Assembly (NCBI GenBank): GCA_019636095.1
Contig: JAHBYF010000003.1
Span: 310,001 to 374,000 of the forward strand
Reading direction: 5' to 3'
DNA from: Hyphomonadaceae bacterium
GTDB lineage: Bacteria; Pseudomonadota; Alphaproteobacteria; Caulobacterales; Aquidulcibacteraceae
Length of the DNA: 64,000 bases
Below are positions 45,428 through 52,668 of this stretch, piece after piece. Under the pieces are notes generated by a model that ran no database searches, was not told the origin of the DNA, and saw only the letters and a program-made list of their open reading frames with translations. Within the stretch, counting starts at the first letter, position 1, and the number at the start of each line of letters is the position of its first letter. The translations under genes and the position numbers were made by a program.

Positions 45428-46851
45428 TTCTGCGCGTGCGCCGCTAGCACGCGCGCGACCGTTTCTGTCACGCGCTTGCCCGTTGGGATATGCAGAAATT
45501 CGTTCGGACCATGCGCGTTTGAGTGCGGACCGAGTACGCCGGTCACCACGAATTGTGCTTCTGGAAATTTCTCGCCCAGCATGCCCATGAACGGGATGGA
45601 GCCACCTTCGCCCATCATGGCCATCGGCTTGCCCCAAGCAGCATGCGACGCGTCTTCCAGCGCCGCTTCCAGCCACGACGCCGTTGCTGGCGCATTCCAG
45701 CCGGAACCTTCCTTCTCGCCTTCATAGGTGATCCGCGCGCCATAGGGAGGGTCGCGTTCCAAAATCTGCTTCAGCGTTGCGCTTGCCTTCTTCGCATCCG
45801 CCGTCGGCGGCACGCGCAGCGAAAGCTTTAACTCCGTGAATGGACGCAGCACATTGCCGGCATCACGCGGCTGAGGCGCGCCGGCGAAGCCAGTTACAGA
45901 AAGCGCTGGCCGCCACGTACGATTGAGCACCAGCTGATCGCCTTCCGTCCCAGCCGGCTGCATGCCATCTACGAATGGAAACTTGCTATAGACCTCATCT
46001 CCCAGCGCTTGAGCAGCCACCTTGGCCTGCCGCTGCCGGTCGGCCGGCACTTCAACGTTGAAGTCGGCGCCCGTGATCTTGCCGGTTTCGATGTCCTCGA
46101 AGCGTGCGAGCAATTGGCGCGCGATCCGGAAGCTGGACGGCACGATCCCCGATGCATCGCCGGAGTGAACCCCCTCTTCCAGGACATCGACACGCAGTGT
46201 GCCGCCGACCATGCCGCGCAGCGAAGTTGTCAGCCATAGCCGCTCATAGTCGCCACAACCACTATCGAGGCATACCACAAGCGAAACCTCGCCGATCCGA
46301 TCGGCGAGTGCGTCCATGTAAAACGGCAAGTCCGGCGAACCACTCTCTTCACTCGCCTCGATCACCACCACGGCGCGCTTGTGCGGCACGTCTTGCGCCT
46401 TCAGCGCCAGCAGGGCCGAGAGCGCGCCGAACATGGCATAGCCATCGTCCGCGCCGCCGCGGCCGAACAGTTTGTCGCCCTCAAGCACCGGTATCCAAGG
46501 CCCCTTGCCTTCTGCCCAGCCGGTCATCTCCGGCTGCTTGTCCAAGTGACCATAGAGAAGCACCGTGTCGCCGCCCTTGGCCGTGCCCGGCACATCAATG
46601 AAGATCAGCGGCGTGCGCCCCGGTAGCCGCTCCACCGACAGCGTCGCCCCGGGCAGATCCGGCAGCTTCGTGTTGGCCCAGGCAACGAACAGCTGGACTG
46701 CCTTTTCCATATGTCCGGTTTTTACCCAATCGGGCTCGAACGAGGGCGATTTGTTTGGGATGGCGATATAAGTCGTCAGCGTTGGCACGATCTCGTCGTT
46801 CCATATCTCATCGACAAACTTCCGCAATTTCGCCTGAACGATCTCAGCCAT
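45424..46851 (-). CDS. M20-family dipeptidase/metallopeptidase
   Basis: A 475-residue di-zinc peptidase. Metal and catalytic residues appear as LLYGHLDKQPE (His and catalytic Asp), GRGGADDGY (bridging Asp), IEASEESGSPD (catalytic Glu) and HSNAHGPNEF (His). The dimerisation lid lies between residues 200 and 330. I chose the ATG at 46851 (MAEIVQAKLR); the ORF to 46917 runs further back without support. Convergent overlap with the histidine kinase end. Confidence 0.93.
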   Translation of the reverse strand: MAEIVQAKLRKFVDEIWNDEIVPTLTTYIAIPNKSPSFEPDWVKTGHMEKAVQLFVAWANTKLPDLPGATLSVERLPGRTPLIFIDVPGTAKGGDTVLLYGHLDKQPEMTGWAEGKGPWIPVLEGDKLFGRGGADDGYAMFGALSALLALKAQDVPHKRAVVVIEASEESGSPDLPFYMDALADRIGEVSLVVCLDSGCGDYERLWLTTSLRGMVGGTLRVDVLEEGVHSGDASGIVPSSFRIARQLLARFEDIETGKITGADFNVEVPADRQRQAKVAAQALGDEVYSKFPFVDGMQPAGTEGDQLVLNRTWRPALSVTGFAGAPQPRDAGNVLRPFTELKLSLRVPPTADAKKASATLKQILERDPPYGARITYEGEKEGSGWNAPATASWLEAALEDASHAAWGKPMAMMGEGGSIPFMGMLGEKFPEAQFVVTGVLGPHSNAHGPNEFLHIPTGKRVTETVARVLAAHAQN

Positions 46852-46945
46852 GAGGGGCTCCTTTGCGGGCAATCTAGGCCGGACGCAGCGGCGCTTCCAC
46901 CCGGCTTGCGCTCCCAACGCGCTCCAGCGTATGCGTCACCCGCGC

Positions 46946-46986
46946 GCGGGCGTAGTTCAGAGGTAGAACGTCAGCTTCCCAAGCAG
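46946..46986 (+). pseudogene. 5' half of a tRNA-Gly(CCC)
   Basis: GCGGGCGTAGTTCAGAGGTA, then GAACGTCAGCTTCCCAAGC, matches the acceptor 5' strand, D-arm and anticodon arm of bacterial tRNA-Gly with anticodon CCC. The 3' side diverges right after the anticodon stem: there is no proper T-arm and no CGCCCGC acceptor strand, so the gene is broken. Such halves are left by integrative elements that use tRNA genes. Confidence 0.75.
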
Positions 46987-47039
46987 AGTCGTTCGTTCGG
47001 AATTCAAGGCGTTAGCTGTAAACCGAAGCGCTTCGCGCA
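46964..47039 (+). repeat. 76-bp imperfect direct repeat, left copy
   Basis: Starts inside the tRNA half (TAGAACGTCAGCTTCC) and ends CGAAGCGCTTCGCGCA. The copy at 52483-52558 has the same length, with conserved outer 21 and 32 bases and a diverged 24-base centre. The pair brackets about 5.4 kb of accessory genes. Confidence 0.7.
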
Positions 47040-47048
47040 CATTTTGGA

Positions 47049-47204
47049 TCAAAGACTTACGCGTGGGATGTAAACGGCCAAAAGCATTCCATTGATCACC
47101 GCTCCGGCAACCGATGCGACCATTTCTCCTACAGGCGTAGTTGCTCCAAACCGGTCATTGTGATGCTGCCTAAGCGATGGCGGAAGTTCGCCGAGAGCGG
47201 ACAT
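47049..47204 (-). CDS. Small hypothetical protein, 51 residues
   Basis: MSALGELPPSLRQHHNDRFG followed by a hydrophobic, glycine-containing segment (VGEMVASVAGAVINGMLLAVY) that could span the membrane. Its ATG overlaps the stop of the upstream gene as TAATG, which supports translational coupling. Too short for most ORF callers; unrecognised. Confidence 0.5.
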   Translation of the reverse strand: MSALGELPPSLRQHHNDRFGATTPVGEMVASVAGAVINGMLLAVYIPRVSL

Positions 47205-47704
47205 TACGGTTTTAGTGTCAACCCGACATAGCGGCCCGCGTCACCGAGGCAGCCTCGACAGGCGTCGGAGTTCGTTGCGTCAAACGCAATCGTAATGATG
47301 CTTGCGACAAAGGTGGCAAGTGCCGTGTCGCTGACAGGATTGGCACCCTCCAGGATCAAACGCTTGTCATAGGTTCGCCAACATGCGTCCACGCGCATCC
47401 CGTCAAGCACAATGCCAAGCGAGTCTCGCTCGGCGAGCGCGGTTCGAAAGGAAACTTCCAGCTTTGCAAGTGTTCCCGCACCAAGTTTTGCTTCGTCGGA
47501 TAACTTAGGAGAACAAACCACCCTGACCGATGTTTGCTCATCCATTTCCGAGAAGAGAATGGCGAGCTTGGTGTGAAACGACGGGCGCAGAAGAATGCTC
47601 AGTTCCTGTTTCGGCAGTCCTCGTTGATACGACCTATAGAAACCCGGCAGGCCGAGTGCTTGGCAGACAACTTCCGGAGTTTGAAATGCGGCCACAACGA
47701 TCAC
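47204..47704 (-). CDS. Hypothetical protein, 166 residues
   Basis: A mostly alpha/beta cytoplasmic protein starting with GTG at 47704 (IVVAAFQTPEVVCQALGLPG). A charged stretch (KLAILFSEMDEQTSVRVVCS) and the late DATNSDACRGCLGDAGRYVG with three cysteines are distinctive. No known family. It forms a two-gene unit with the 51-residue ORF. Confidence 0.55.
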   Translation of the reverse strand: MIVVAAFQTPEVVCQALGLPGFYRSYQRGLPKQELSILLRPSFHTKLAILFSEMDEQTSVRVVCSPKLSDEAKLGAGTLAKLEVSFRTALAERDSLGIVLDGMRVDACWRTYDKRLILEGANPVSDTALATFVASIITIAFDATNSDACRGCLGDAGRYVGLTLKP

Positions 47705-47818
47705 TTCTAAGACTGGCTTGAGCGTAGCATAGCTGCTTGGGCTAATGTCTGCATTGGGCCAATCTCGGTCGTCGAGACAACGATTTACGAACGGCGCGAA
47801 TGCGGGACCATTTCAGTC

Positions 47819-47877
47819 ATGGCCAAGCTCTGGGTGAGAGCACATCTACTCAATCGGCAAGCGAACATTTCGTTTAC
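47819..47877 (+). repeat. 59-bp dispersed repeat, copy 1
   Basis: ATGGCCAAGCTCTGGGTGAG, then AGCACATCTACTCAATCGGC, and on to CGTTTAC. The copy at 51236-51293 has about ten differences and one missing base. Both lie between genes inside the bracketed module. The flanking stretch 47705-48068 shows no convincing gene. Confidence 0.6.
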
Positions 47878-48068
47878 GCGGCAACTTAGCTCACGCGTAA
47901 TTCACCGACATGCCTACGCGGGAGAACCGGCTGGGTGCGAGACAGAGAGGGCATGCCACAGTCCAACGAATTCAAGAAATTGCCTGCAACGACTCCCAAA
48001 ATCCGTTGCATTGGATTCCAGGAGCTTACGCCTTGAATCCCAACTTCATGAGCGTTCTCCGAAGCCGC

Positions 48069-48383
48069 TCACCCCAGCAATCGTGCCGTATCGACAATGC
48101 CACCCGGACTAATCTCTGGAATGGCAGGCTTGTCGCGATAGTGGAAGGCAATGCGAACCCCCTGCTTTCTCACGAACGCACCCGTCAGAAGCGATACGAT
48201 CCCATCCGAGCCTTTCTCGGATAAGTCCACGTAGAACACGCCATGCTCATGGAGCGTCGTGTAGAAGCCAAACTGGAAGAACACATGGCCATCCGGACCG
48301 CCTGGGTGCTTGTTAGGTGCCGCAAATCCTTTCACGTGGCCGTCGCGTTCGTCTTTGCCGTTTGGGACGAAATGGAATGCCAT
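48069..48383 (-). CDS. Hypothetical protein, 104 residues
   Basis: A small cytoplasmic protein (MAFHFVPNGKDERDGHVKGF...) rich in His, Gly and aromatic residues, with a beta-type HVFFQFGFYTTLHEHGVFYVDL core. The ATG at 48383 is preceded by GAGGAAA. Divergent from the TIR gene, separated by 84 bases. Family not recognised. Confidence 0.58.
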   Translation of the reverse strand: MAFHFVPNGKDERDGHVKGFAAPNKHPGGPDGHVFFQFGFYTTLHEHGVFYVDLSEKGSDGIVSLLTGAFVRKQGVRIAFHYRDKPAIPEISPGGIVDTARLLG

Positions 48384-48467
48384 TGGGGTTTCCTCCTAGC
48401 TCGCGTTGGGCACCGGCGTGACCTCTCCGCCGCAACTTGCTATCGAACCACTGCCAGGGAGGGCTAG

Positions 48468-49226
48468 GTGGCTGACGTTTTCATATCATACAAGCGCGAC
48501 GAACGCTCGGCGGTGGAGCAAATAGCTGCCAGACTGAACTCGCTCGGGCTGACTATTTGGTTTGATGCCGGGATGAGCGCTGGAGAGAGTTTTAACTCTG
48601 AGATCGATCGGGAGGCACGCGCGGCCAAGGCAATTTTGGTTTGCTGGTCGCCTGCGGCACGACAATCGGAATGGGTGAACGCCGAAGCGATGATCGGCTT
48701 TGAGCAGAAGAAGCTAGCCGCCTGCTATGTTGCCGGCCCAGACAACTTCTCCGCGCCGACACCATTCAACGCCACCCATGCCGAAGACCTCCGCGCTTGG
48801 CTCGCCGCACCGAGCGAAACACATTCAGGCTGGAAAAGCGTACTGAGACGAATTGGCCAACTCTGTGGTCGCTCCGATGTCGAGAGTTTCGGTGCGCTCG
48901 ACGCGCAAGCGGACTCCGCGAAGTTGCGGACCTGGATAGAGACGCACGAGGGCAGCCCTTTGTTCATGACAGTAGACTCGCTACTGCGAGCGCGCGACCA
49001 AGATGACGCCGAGCGCGCGCGTCTGGAAGTCGAGGCTCGTGCTTTACGCGCCACGGAGCAGGCGGAGCGTCGGGCGCGAGAGGCAGACGCCGAAATGGAG
49101 CACGCCGAAGCCGAGCGGCGCGCAAAGGAAAGAGCCGACGAACTCCTCGGGCGCATGTTTGTAGTCGCCGCTATCCTTGGGGTACTTGCGCTCTATGCTG
49201 CCGATCGCTTTGGGGTGTTTTCGTAA
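48468..49226 (+). CDS. TIR-domain protein with coiled coil and C-terminal membrane anchor
   Basis: A 252-residue protein. The TIR domain (residues 2-135) starts DVFISYKRDERSAVEQIAARL, has the WFD loop and SEWVNAE, placing the NADase-type glutamate at about residue 73. Residues 165-225 form an Arg/Glu/Ala-rich coiled coil, and the last 25 residues (MFVVAAILGVLALYAADRF) are one hydrophobic span. Bacterial TIR proteins consume NAD+ or make cyclic ADP-ribose signals in phage defence. GTG start at 48468. No partner sensor is obvious beside it. Confidence 0.85.
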   Translation: MADVFISYKRDERSAVEQIAARLNSLGLTIWFDAGMSAGESFNSEIDREARAAKAILVCWSPAARQSEWVNAEAMIGFEQKKLAACYVAGPDNFSAPTPFNATHAEDLRAWLAAPSETHSGWKSVLRRIGQLCGRSDVESFGALDAQADSAKLRTWIETHEGSPLFMTVDSLLRARDQDDAERARLEVEARALRATEQAERRAREADAEMEHAEAERRAKERADELLGRMFVVAAILGVLALYAADRFGVFS

Positions 49227-49246
49227 GCCGTACCTGGGGGTATCAA

Positions 49247-49741
49247 ATGCGAGCCTTGATCGCGACGCTTGGATTTCTGGCGGTTTCAACAGTCGCTGAA
49301 GCTCAATGGCGCTCCGACGTTTGGCATGTATCATCGGTCCCTCAGGATGGGCGCATTGTCGCCGCCCAATTTGTCGATACGCGTAGAATAACAATTTCAG
49401 GCCCAACTCGGCGAGCATGGGTGACCATGATCGTCGCACCATTCGCGACGGGGCCATTGTCAGAGGTTGCCTCTTTCCGATACTTCCAAGAGTACGACTG
49501 TTCGCAGCGCCGGATGCGCGATCTTCAGAGCACCATCACCTACCGGGACCCGTCCAGGGGAATGAGAACGACTGGCGAGACCAACTGGCAGTACGCTATC
49601 CCGGGCACCAGTGGTGAGGGTGTACTGAACTTCGTGTGCGCTTCCGCTGCCCAAAGACTGGCGAACGCTGAGTACTTCTCGCTCGATGCTGCCGTAACCC
49701 CGCAGCAGCAAGCCAATGCGCTGTTCTACCCCCCTCCATAA
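49247..49741 (+). CDS. Secreted hypothetical protein
   Basis: A 164-residue protein with a signal peptide (MRALIATLGFLAVSTVAEA, cleavage before QW) and a beta-rich body with two cysteines (YDCSQRR and FVCASA) that could form a disulfide. The layout, with a conserved change in a small-molecule-like domain, recalls small periplasmic proteins of the surface-adhesin-E type, without certainty. It follows the TIR gene by 20 bases and may be co-transcribed. Confidence 0.6.
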   Translation: MRALIATLGFLAVSTVAEAQWRSDVWHVSSVPQDGRIVAAQFVDTRRITISGPTRRAWVTMIVAPFATGPLSEVASFRYFQEYDCSQRRMRDLQSTITYRDPSRGMRTTGETNWQYAIPGTSGEGVLNFVCASAAQRLANAEYFSLDAAVTPQQQANALFYPPP

Positions 49742-49974
49742 GCCGGATTCCAGTCCCCGCTGGATAAGGCGCGGGGGTCACATCACTAATCGAAAATGAA
49801 CATGTCTGCCGAGGCACCGCGCCCGGAGATCGTCAAGCGAGTAACCGCTGACCTCCTCAGCAAACGGGCTGCTGAACTGTATTCAGTGTGTGGTTAGAGC
49901 GTCCAGGAAGGTCAGGCTTTCATCGCAGCCGAGCCAATGGAGGCCTTCGGCCTGTCGGAAGATCGGGTGAAAAG

Positions 49975-50049
49975 GAAGCGGTGGGCGTGCCGGCGGCGAC
50001 GCTGTATCGATACTTGCCGGGCGGCAGGCGCTCGCATAGACGCGGCTAG
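49975..50049 (+). pseudogene. 3' remnant of a serine recombinase
   Basis: EAVGVPAATLYRYLPGGRRS followed by HRRG and a stop closely matches the C-terminal HTH of the intact recombinase at 54729-55295 (AERMGVSPATLYRYFPGGRQ). Everything upstream of the HTH is missing. The stretch 49742-49974 holds no gene. Confidence 0.65.
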
Positions 50050-50068
50050 TCCGCTGTGCCGCGAAGCC

Positions 50069-50480
50069 TCAGCCGTCAGCCAGCTCGTTTGATTCCTGAG
50101 CTTCGGAACCATGGTCACGTTTCCACGCTTGGATGACGGAGATTGTTAGGTCGCGTGCTTCAGCACTACCAAATTGCAGGCGTCGAGCACCAAAAGAACC
50201 CGAAAGAATGAGTTCGTATCGAGTATTGGAAGAAATGTGGACGCCAGTCTGGGTGTTGCTCGACTTTCTAGTGGTTACATGTCCCGCACGGAGAGAAGCA
50301 ATTTCTGAGAGGTTTATTCGTTGTGTGAACGGCAGAATGCCGAACCACCCTGTCAAGCGTGCATAGAGCGAACCCGTAACTTTGGTGATGCGGACATATG
50401 AAGCCTGAGCTTCAAAAGCTACGATTGGTATGAAAATCGCCGCGCCGACATGAGTATGTAGTCCAATTTCAAATCCGCCC
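50069..50480 (-). CDS. Hypothetical membrane-associated protein, possibly 3' part of a frameshifted gene
   Basis: The supported part reads HVGAAIFIPIVAFEAQASYV, then TGSLYARLTGWFGILPFTQR and a beta-rich tail ending KRDHGSEAQESNELADG. It lacks its own convincing start: the ORF extends to 50578 with Arg-rich text. It may continue the two-span protein 50419-50727 after a one-base frameshift near 50470-50485, giving a membrane protein with a PH-like C-terminus. Confidence 0.42.
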
Positions 50481-50727
50481 ACTGGAAAAAGCGACTGAAG
50501 TAAAGTGGCGCACGGATAACGGTCGTAAGGAGCGCGAACGCGACTACGACGCAGATGACAAGCCATAAGGCCGCCCAAATACGGTTTTGGGGAACGACTA
50601 CAGTCTCACCAGCGGCGGAGAGAAAAAAAAAGCCCAATCGTGGGAGGATTGCTCCAGCGATCCATAACAGCAAGAAAAGGGCGGCGACCCACTCAAGGCC
50701 CGTCCAGACCTGCCAATAATACATCAC
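50419..50727 (-). CDS. Two-span membrane protein
   Basis: A 102-residue ORF with two clear hydrophobic segments (LEWVAALFLLLWIAGAILP and IWAALWLVICVVVAFALLTTV) and a short polar tail. ATG at 50727. Its last 60 bases overlap the frame described at 50069-50480, which suggests one gene split by a frameshift. Function unknown. Confidence 0.5.
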   Translation of the reverse strand: MMYYWQVWTGLEWVAALFLLLWIAGAILPRLGFFFLSAAGETVVVPQNRIWAALWLVICVVVAFALLTTVIRAPLYFSRFFQWADLKLDYILMSARRFSYQS

Positions 50728-50798
50728 GATCCCCCTACCCGAAACAATGTCGCGAGCATGATCCCCCCGTCAACTGCCATTTGAATTGAGCGGGTGCC

Positions 50799-50947
50799 AT
50801 GCGCTTCTACGATCCCCGCACAGAACCCCCACCCCCGGCGCGAAATCGGCGCAAACAGTCAACCCTCTCGATTGCGCTTGAAGCACTCGGCGGCGCTTGG
50901 TGATTGCGTTGGTCGTATTCGCCGTGAAGCGACTGCTCGGCCTCTAG
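50799..50947 (+). pseudogene. Tiny membrane-protein ORF with a frameshift
   Basis: The first frame reads MRFYDPRTEPPPPARNRRKQ and STLSIALEALGGAW before a TGA; the next frame continues LVIALVVFAVKRLLGL to a TAG at 50945. Joined, they would make a roughly 48-residue single-span protein. The end overlaps the excalibur gene's stop. Weak but composition is protein-like. Confidence 0.35.
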
Positions 50948-51225
50948 CGTCGGCGTCCGTAATACGGCTCGCACGCAACACCGTCGCCATCGCGATCTAA
51001 CCCGCTCCGATAACCCGGCTGACCGCGCAACATCGGCGCGGCGTCCGCAGAACGGGCCTCGTCGCAGTTTCGGAAATACACATCGGCGGGCAGTGCGGGT
51101 CTGGGACGCACATACGGCCAAATCAGAGATGCGCCCGCGCCTGCCAGCACGACGACCCAAAGCGCGGAACGCACACGGCGTAACCACGCATTCATTCGCC
51201 AGCGATTTCGGCTCAACCGGGCCAT
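50944..51225 (-). CDS. Excalibur calcium-binding domain protein with membrane anchor
   Basis: A 93-residue protein: an N-terminal hydrophobic span (ALWVVVLAGAGASLIWPYV), then a C-terminal excalibur domain YFRNCDEARSADAAPML with the calcium loop LDRDGDGVACEPYYG. Excalibur domains often accompany nucleases or envelope proteins. I chose ATG 51225; an ATG at 51192 is also possible, and the ORF to 51330 overlaps a repeat. Confidence 0.75.
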   Translation of the reverse strand: MARLSRNRWRMNAWLRRVRSALWVVVLAGAGASLIWPYVRPRPALPADVYFRNCDEARSADAAPMLRGQPGYRSGLDRDGDGVACEPYYGRRR

Positions 51226-51235
51226 GCGTTCAGCA

Positions 51236-51293
51236 TTGGCCAAGTCTGGGTAAGAGCACGTCTGCTCAATCGGCAAGCGTACATTTCGTTTGC
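51236..51293 (+). repeat. 59-bp dispersed repeat, copy 2
   Basis: TTGGCCAAGTCTGGGTAAGA, then GCACGTCTGCTCAATCGGCA and on to CGTTTGC, matching 47819-47877. It lies directly upstream of the excalibur gene on the opposite strand. Confidence 0.6.
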
Positions 51294-51463
51294 TGCAAGT
51301 CCTACACGACTGATCCGCTTCCGCACCCAACTACGCCGGTCGCCACGCGCCGCTCGTCGAGATGCCGACGAAGGGAAATTTGCAGCGCCAGGGTGAGTTT
51401 CGTTGCCATCGGCGCCCTCCTCCAACTCCACTCGGGGCCGGGTGGATTGGTCAGGAAAGTCGT

Positions 51464-51994
51464 ATGGTGAATCGTAATCTCGCGCTCGCCGGGGCGGTGT
51501 TGCTGATCGTCGGACTGTTCGTGCCGATCGTATCCGTACCGGTGTTCGGAAATATCAATTTGATTACCAATGCCAATGCAGCGGGCCTTGCTTTGTTGGC
51601 GCTCGCTGTGCTCACCGCTGCGCTTGCCGCCAAACCCAATACACTTGAGCAAGTGCTTTGGCCGGGATTGGCAGCCGTCGCCGTCATCTCGTACTCATTT
51701 GTGACGCTGCTGTTGCGACTAGCGGCAATGCGGCAATCTGTGCGGGACTTGGATGGCAACCCTTTCGCCGGTTTCGTACAAGGCGCAATGGCTTCAATCC
51801 AGGTGCAGTGGGGGTGGCTGCCACTCGCCGGAGGTGCCAGTCTAGTTCTCTATGCAGCGCTGTGCACTTGGTCTGATGAACTAACGGTGGCGGACGTAGT
51901 TCGACGACCATTTGCCAAGTTAGCCGTCGCGGGCTCCGCCTTTATTGCAATGGCAGTGCCGTTGGCGCAGCTTGCCAGTGGCGCTAGCCAGTGA
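51464..51994 (+). CDS. Four-span hypothetical membrane protein
   Basis: A 176-residue membrane protein starting MVNRNLALAGAVLLIVGLFV with about four hydrophobic spans, the third in GWLPLAGGASLVLYAALC. ATG at 51464 follows a weak AGGAAA site; the longer ORF from 51362 overlaps non-coding repeat sequence. No family recognised. Confidence 0.6.
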   Translation: MVNRNLALAGAVLLIVGLFVPIVSVPVFGNINLITNANAAGLALLALAVLTAALAAKPNTLEQVLWPGLAAVAVISYSFVTLLLRLAAMRQSVRDLDGNPFAGFVQGAMASIQVQWGWLPLAGGASLVLYAALCTWSDELTVADVVRRPFAKLAVAGSAFIAMAVPLAQLASGASQ

Positions 51995-52022
51995 CGGCGG
52001 CACGTAGAAGAGCTTGCCCCAG

Positions 52023-52451
52023 ATGGCCCGGCTAGCGCAGTTCTCATTGATAGCGTGCTCACTAACTGTCGTTTGTGCCGTTGCCGTTGCCGTTGCCGTC
52101 TGGTTGACCAGACGCGACAACCTAGCTCACGCGAGCGATCTTGAGGCCGAACAAACAACCATTCGTGAGGCGCAGGAATACACAATCCATGACTTCTTCG
52201 ATCCAGCGGCTGCACAATTTCGCAACGTCCGTATGATAGAGAATGGAAACGTCTGCGGTGAGGTGAACGGAAAGAATCGCTTTGGCGGATACGTGGGTTT
52301 CAGGCCATTCGTGTATTGGGCCGATCGCGAGATTCGAGCGGAGATTGCCATGAACAATCTCGAAGCCCTCAATCCAGACAAGACAGACGAAGCGTTGGCA
52401 CGACTGAGCGAGCGAGAGAATCGTGGCCTTGAGATGTGCCGCGCATTCTGA
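52023..52451 (+). CDS. Membrane-anchored hypothetical protein
   Basis: A 142-residue protein with an N-terminal signal-anchor (FSLIACSLTVVCAVAVAVAV) and an exported domain whose block FFDPAAAQFRNVRMIENG, VCGEVNGKNRFGGYVGFRPF recurs in many alphaproteobacterial secreted proteins of unknown role. The ATG at 52023 is preferred to a TTG at 52014. It is the last gene before the right repeat copy. Confidence 0.68.
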   Translation: MARLAQFSLIACSLTVVCAVAVAVAVWLTRRDNLAHASDLEAEQTTIREAQEYTIHDFFDPAAAQFRNVRMIENGNVCGEVNGKNRFGGYVGFRPFVYWADREIRAEIAMNNLEALNPDKTDEALARLSERENRGLEMCRAF

Positions 52452-52482
52452 GGCACAAGCGCAACGCATGGCCTGCCTACGC

Positions 52483-52558
52483 TAGAGCGTCAGCTTCCGA
52501 AGCGGTGCTGATCTTACGCAAATCATTGCGTTAGCTGTAAACCGAAGCTCTTCACGCA
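52483..52558 (+). repeat. 76-bp imperfect direct repeat, right copy
   Basis: TAGAGCGTCAGCTTCCGAAG at the start and GCGTTAGCTGTAAACCGAAG then CTCTTCACGCA at the end, same length as 46964-47039. It resembles the tRNA-Gly D-arm to anticodon stem but with changes, and it ends inside the WD40 remnant. Confidence 0.7.
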
Positions 52559-52650
52559 AACGAAACCCAGGTCAGGGCGTCGCCGTGCTGTTGCAGAACT
52601 CCAATTTGGTTTCCCGACTCGGCGTCCCAGATGTGACATGTCTTGTCCTC
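52552..52650 (-). pseudogene. WD40-repeat fragment
   Basis: The minus strand reads TGSEDKTCHIWDAESGNQIG and then VLQQHGDALTWVSFA to a stop: one WD40 blade with the GxxDxxxxxWD pattern. No start and no further blades are present; the frame closes at a TAG just upstream. It is the tail of a lost WD40 protein, the kind often fused to STAND or TIR effectors. Confidence 0.7.
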
Positions 52651-52668
52651 TGACCCGGTGCCACACTA

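Noticed and set aside
46946..47010. Functional tRNA-Gly gene
   Set aside because: The T-arm and 3' acceptor strand are absent after the anticodon stem.
47819..48224. Plus-strand ORFs over the repeat region
   Set aside because: They start in a repeat and have no recognisable text; the region looks noncoding.
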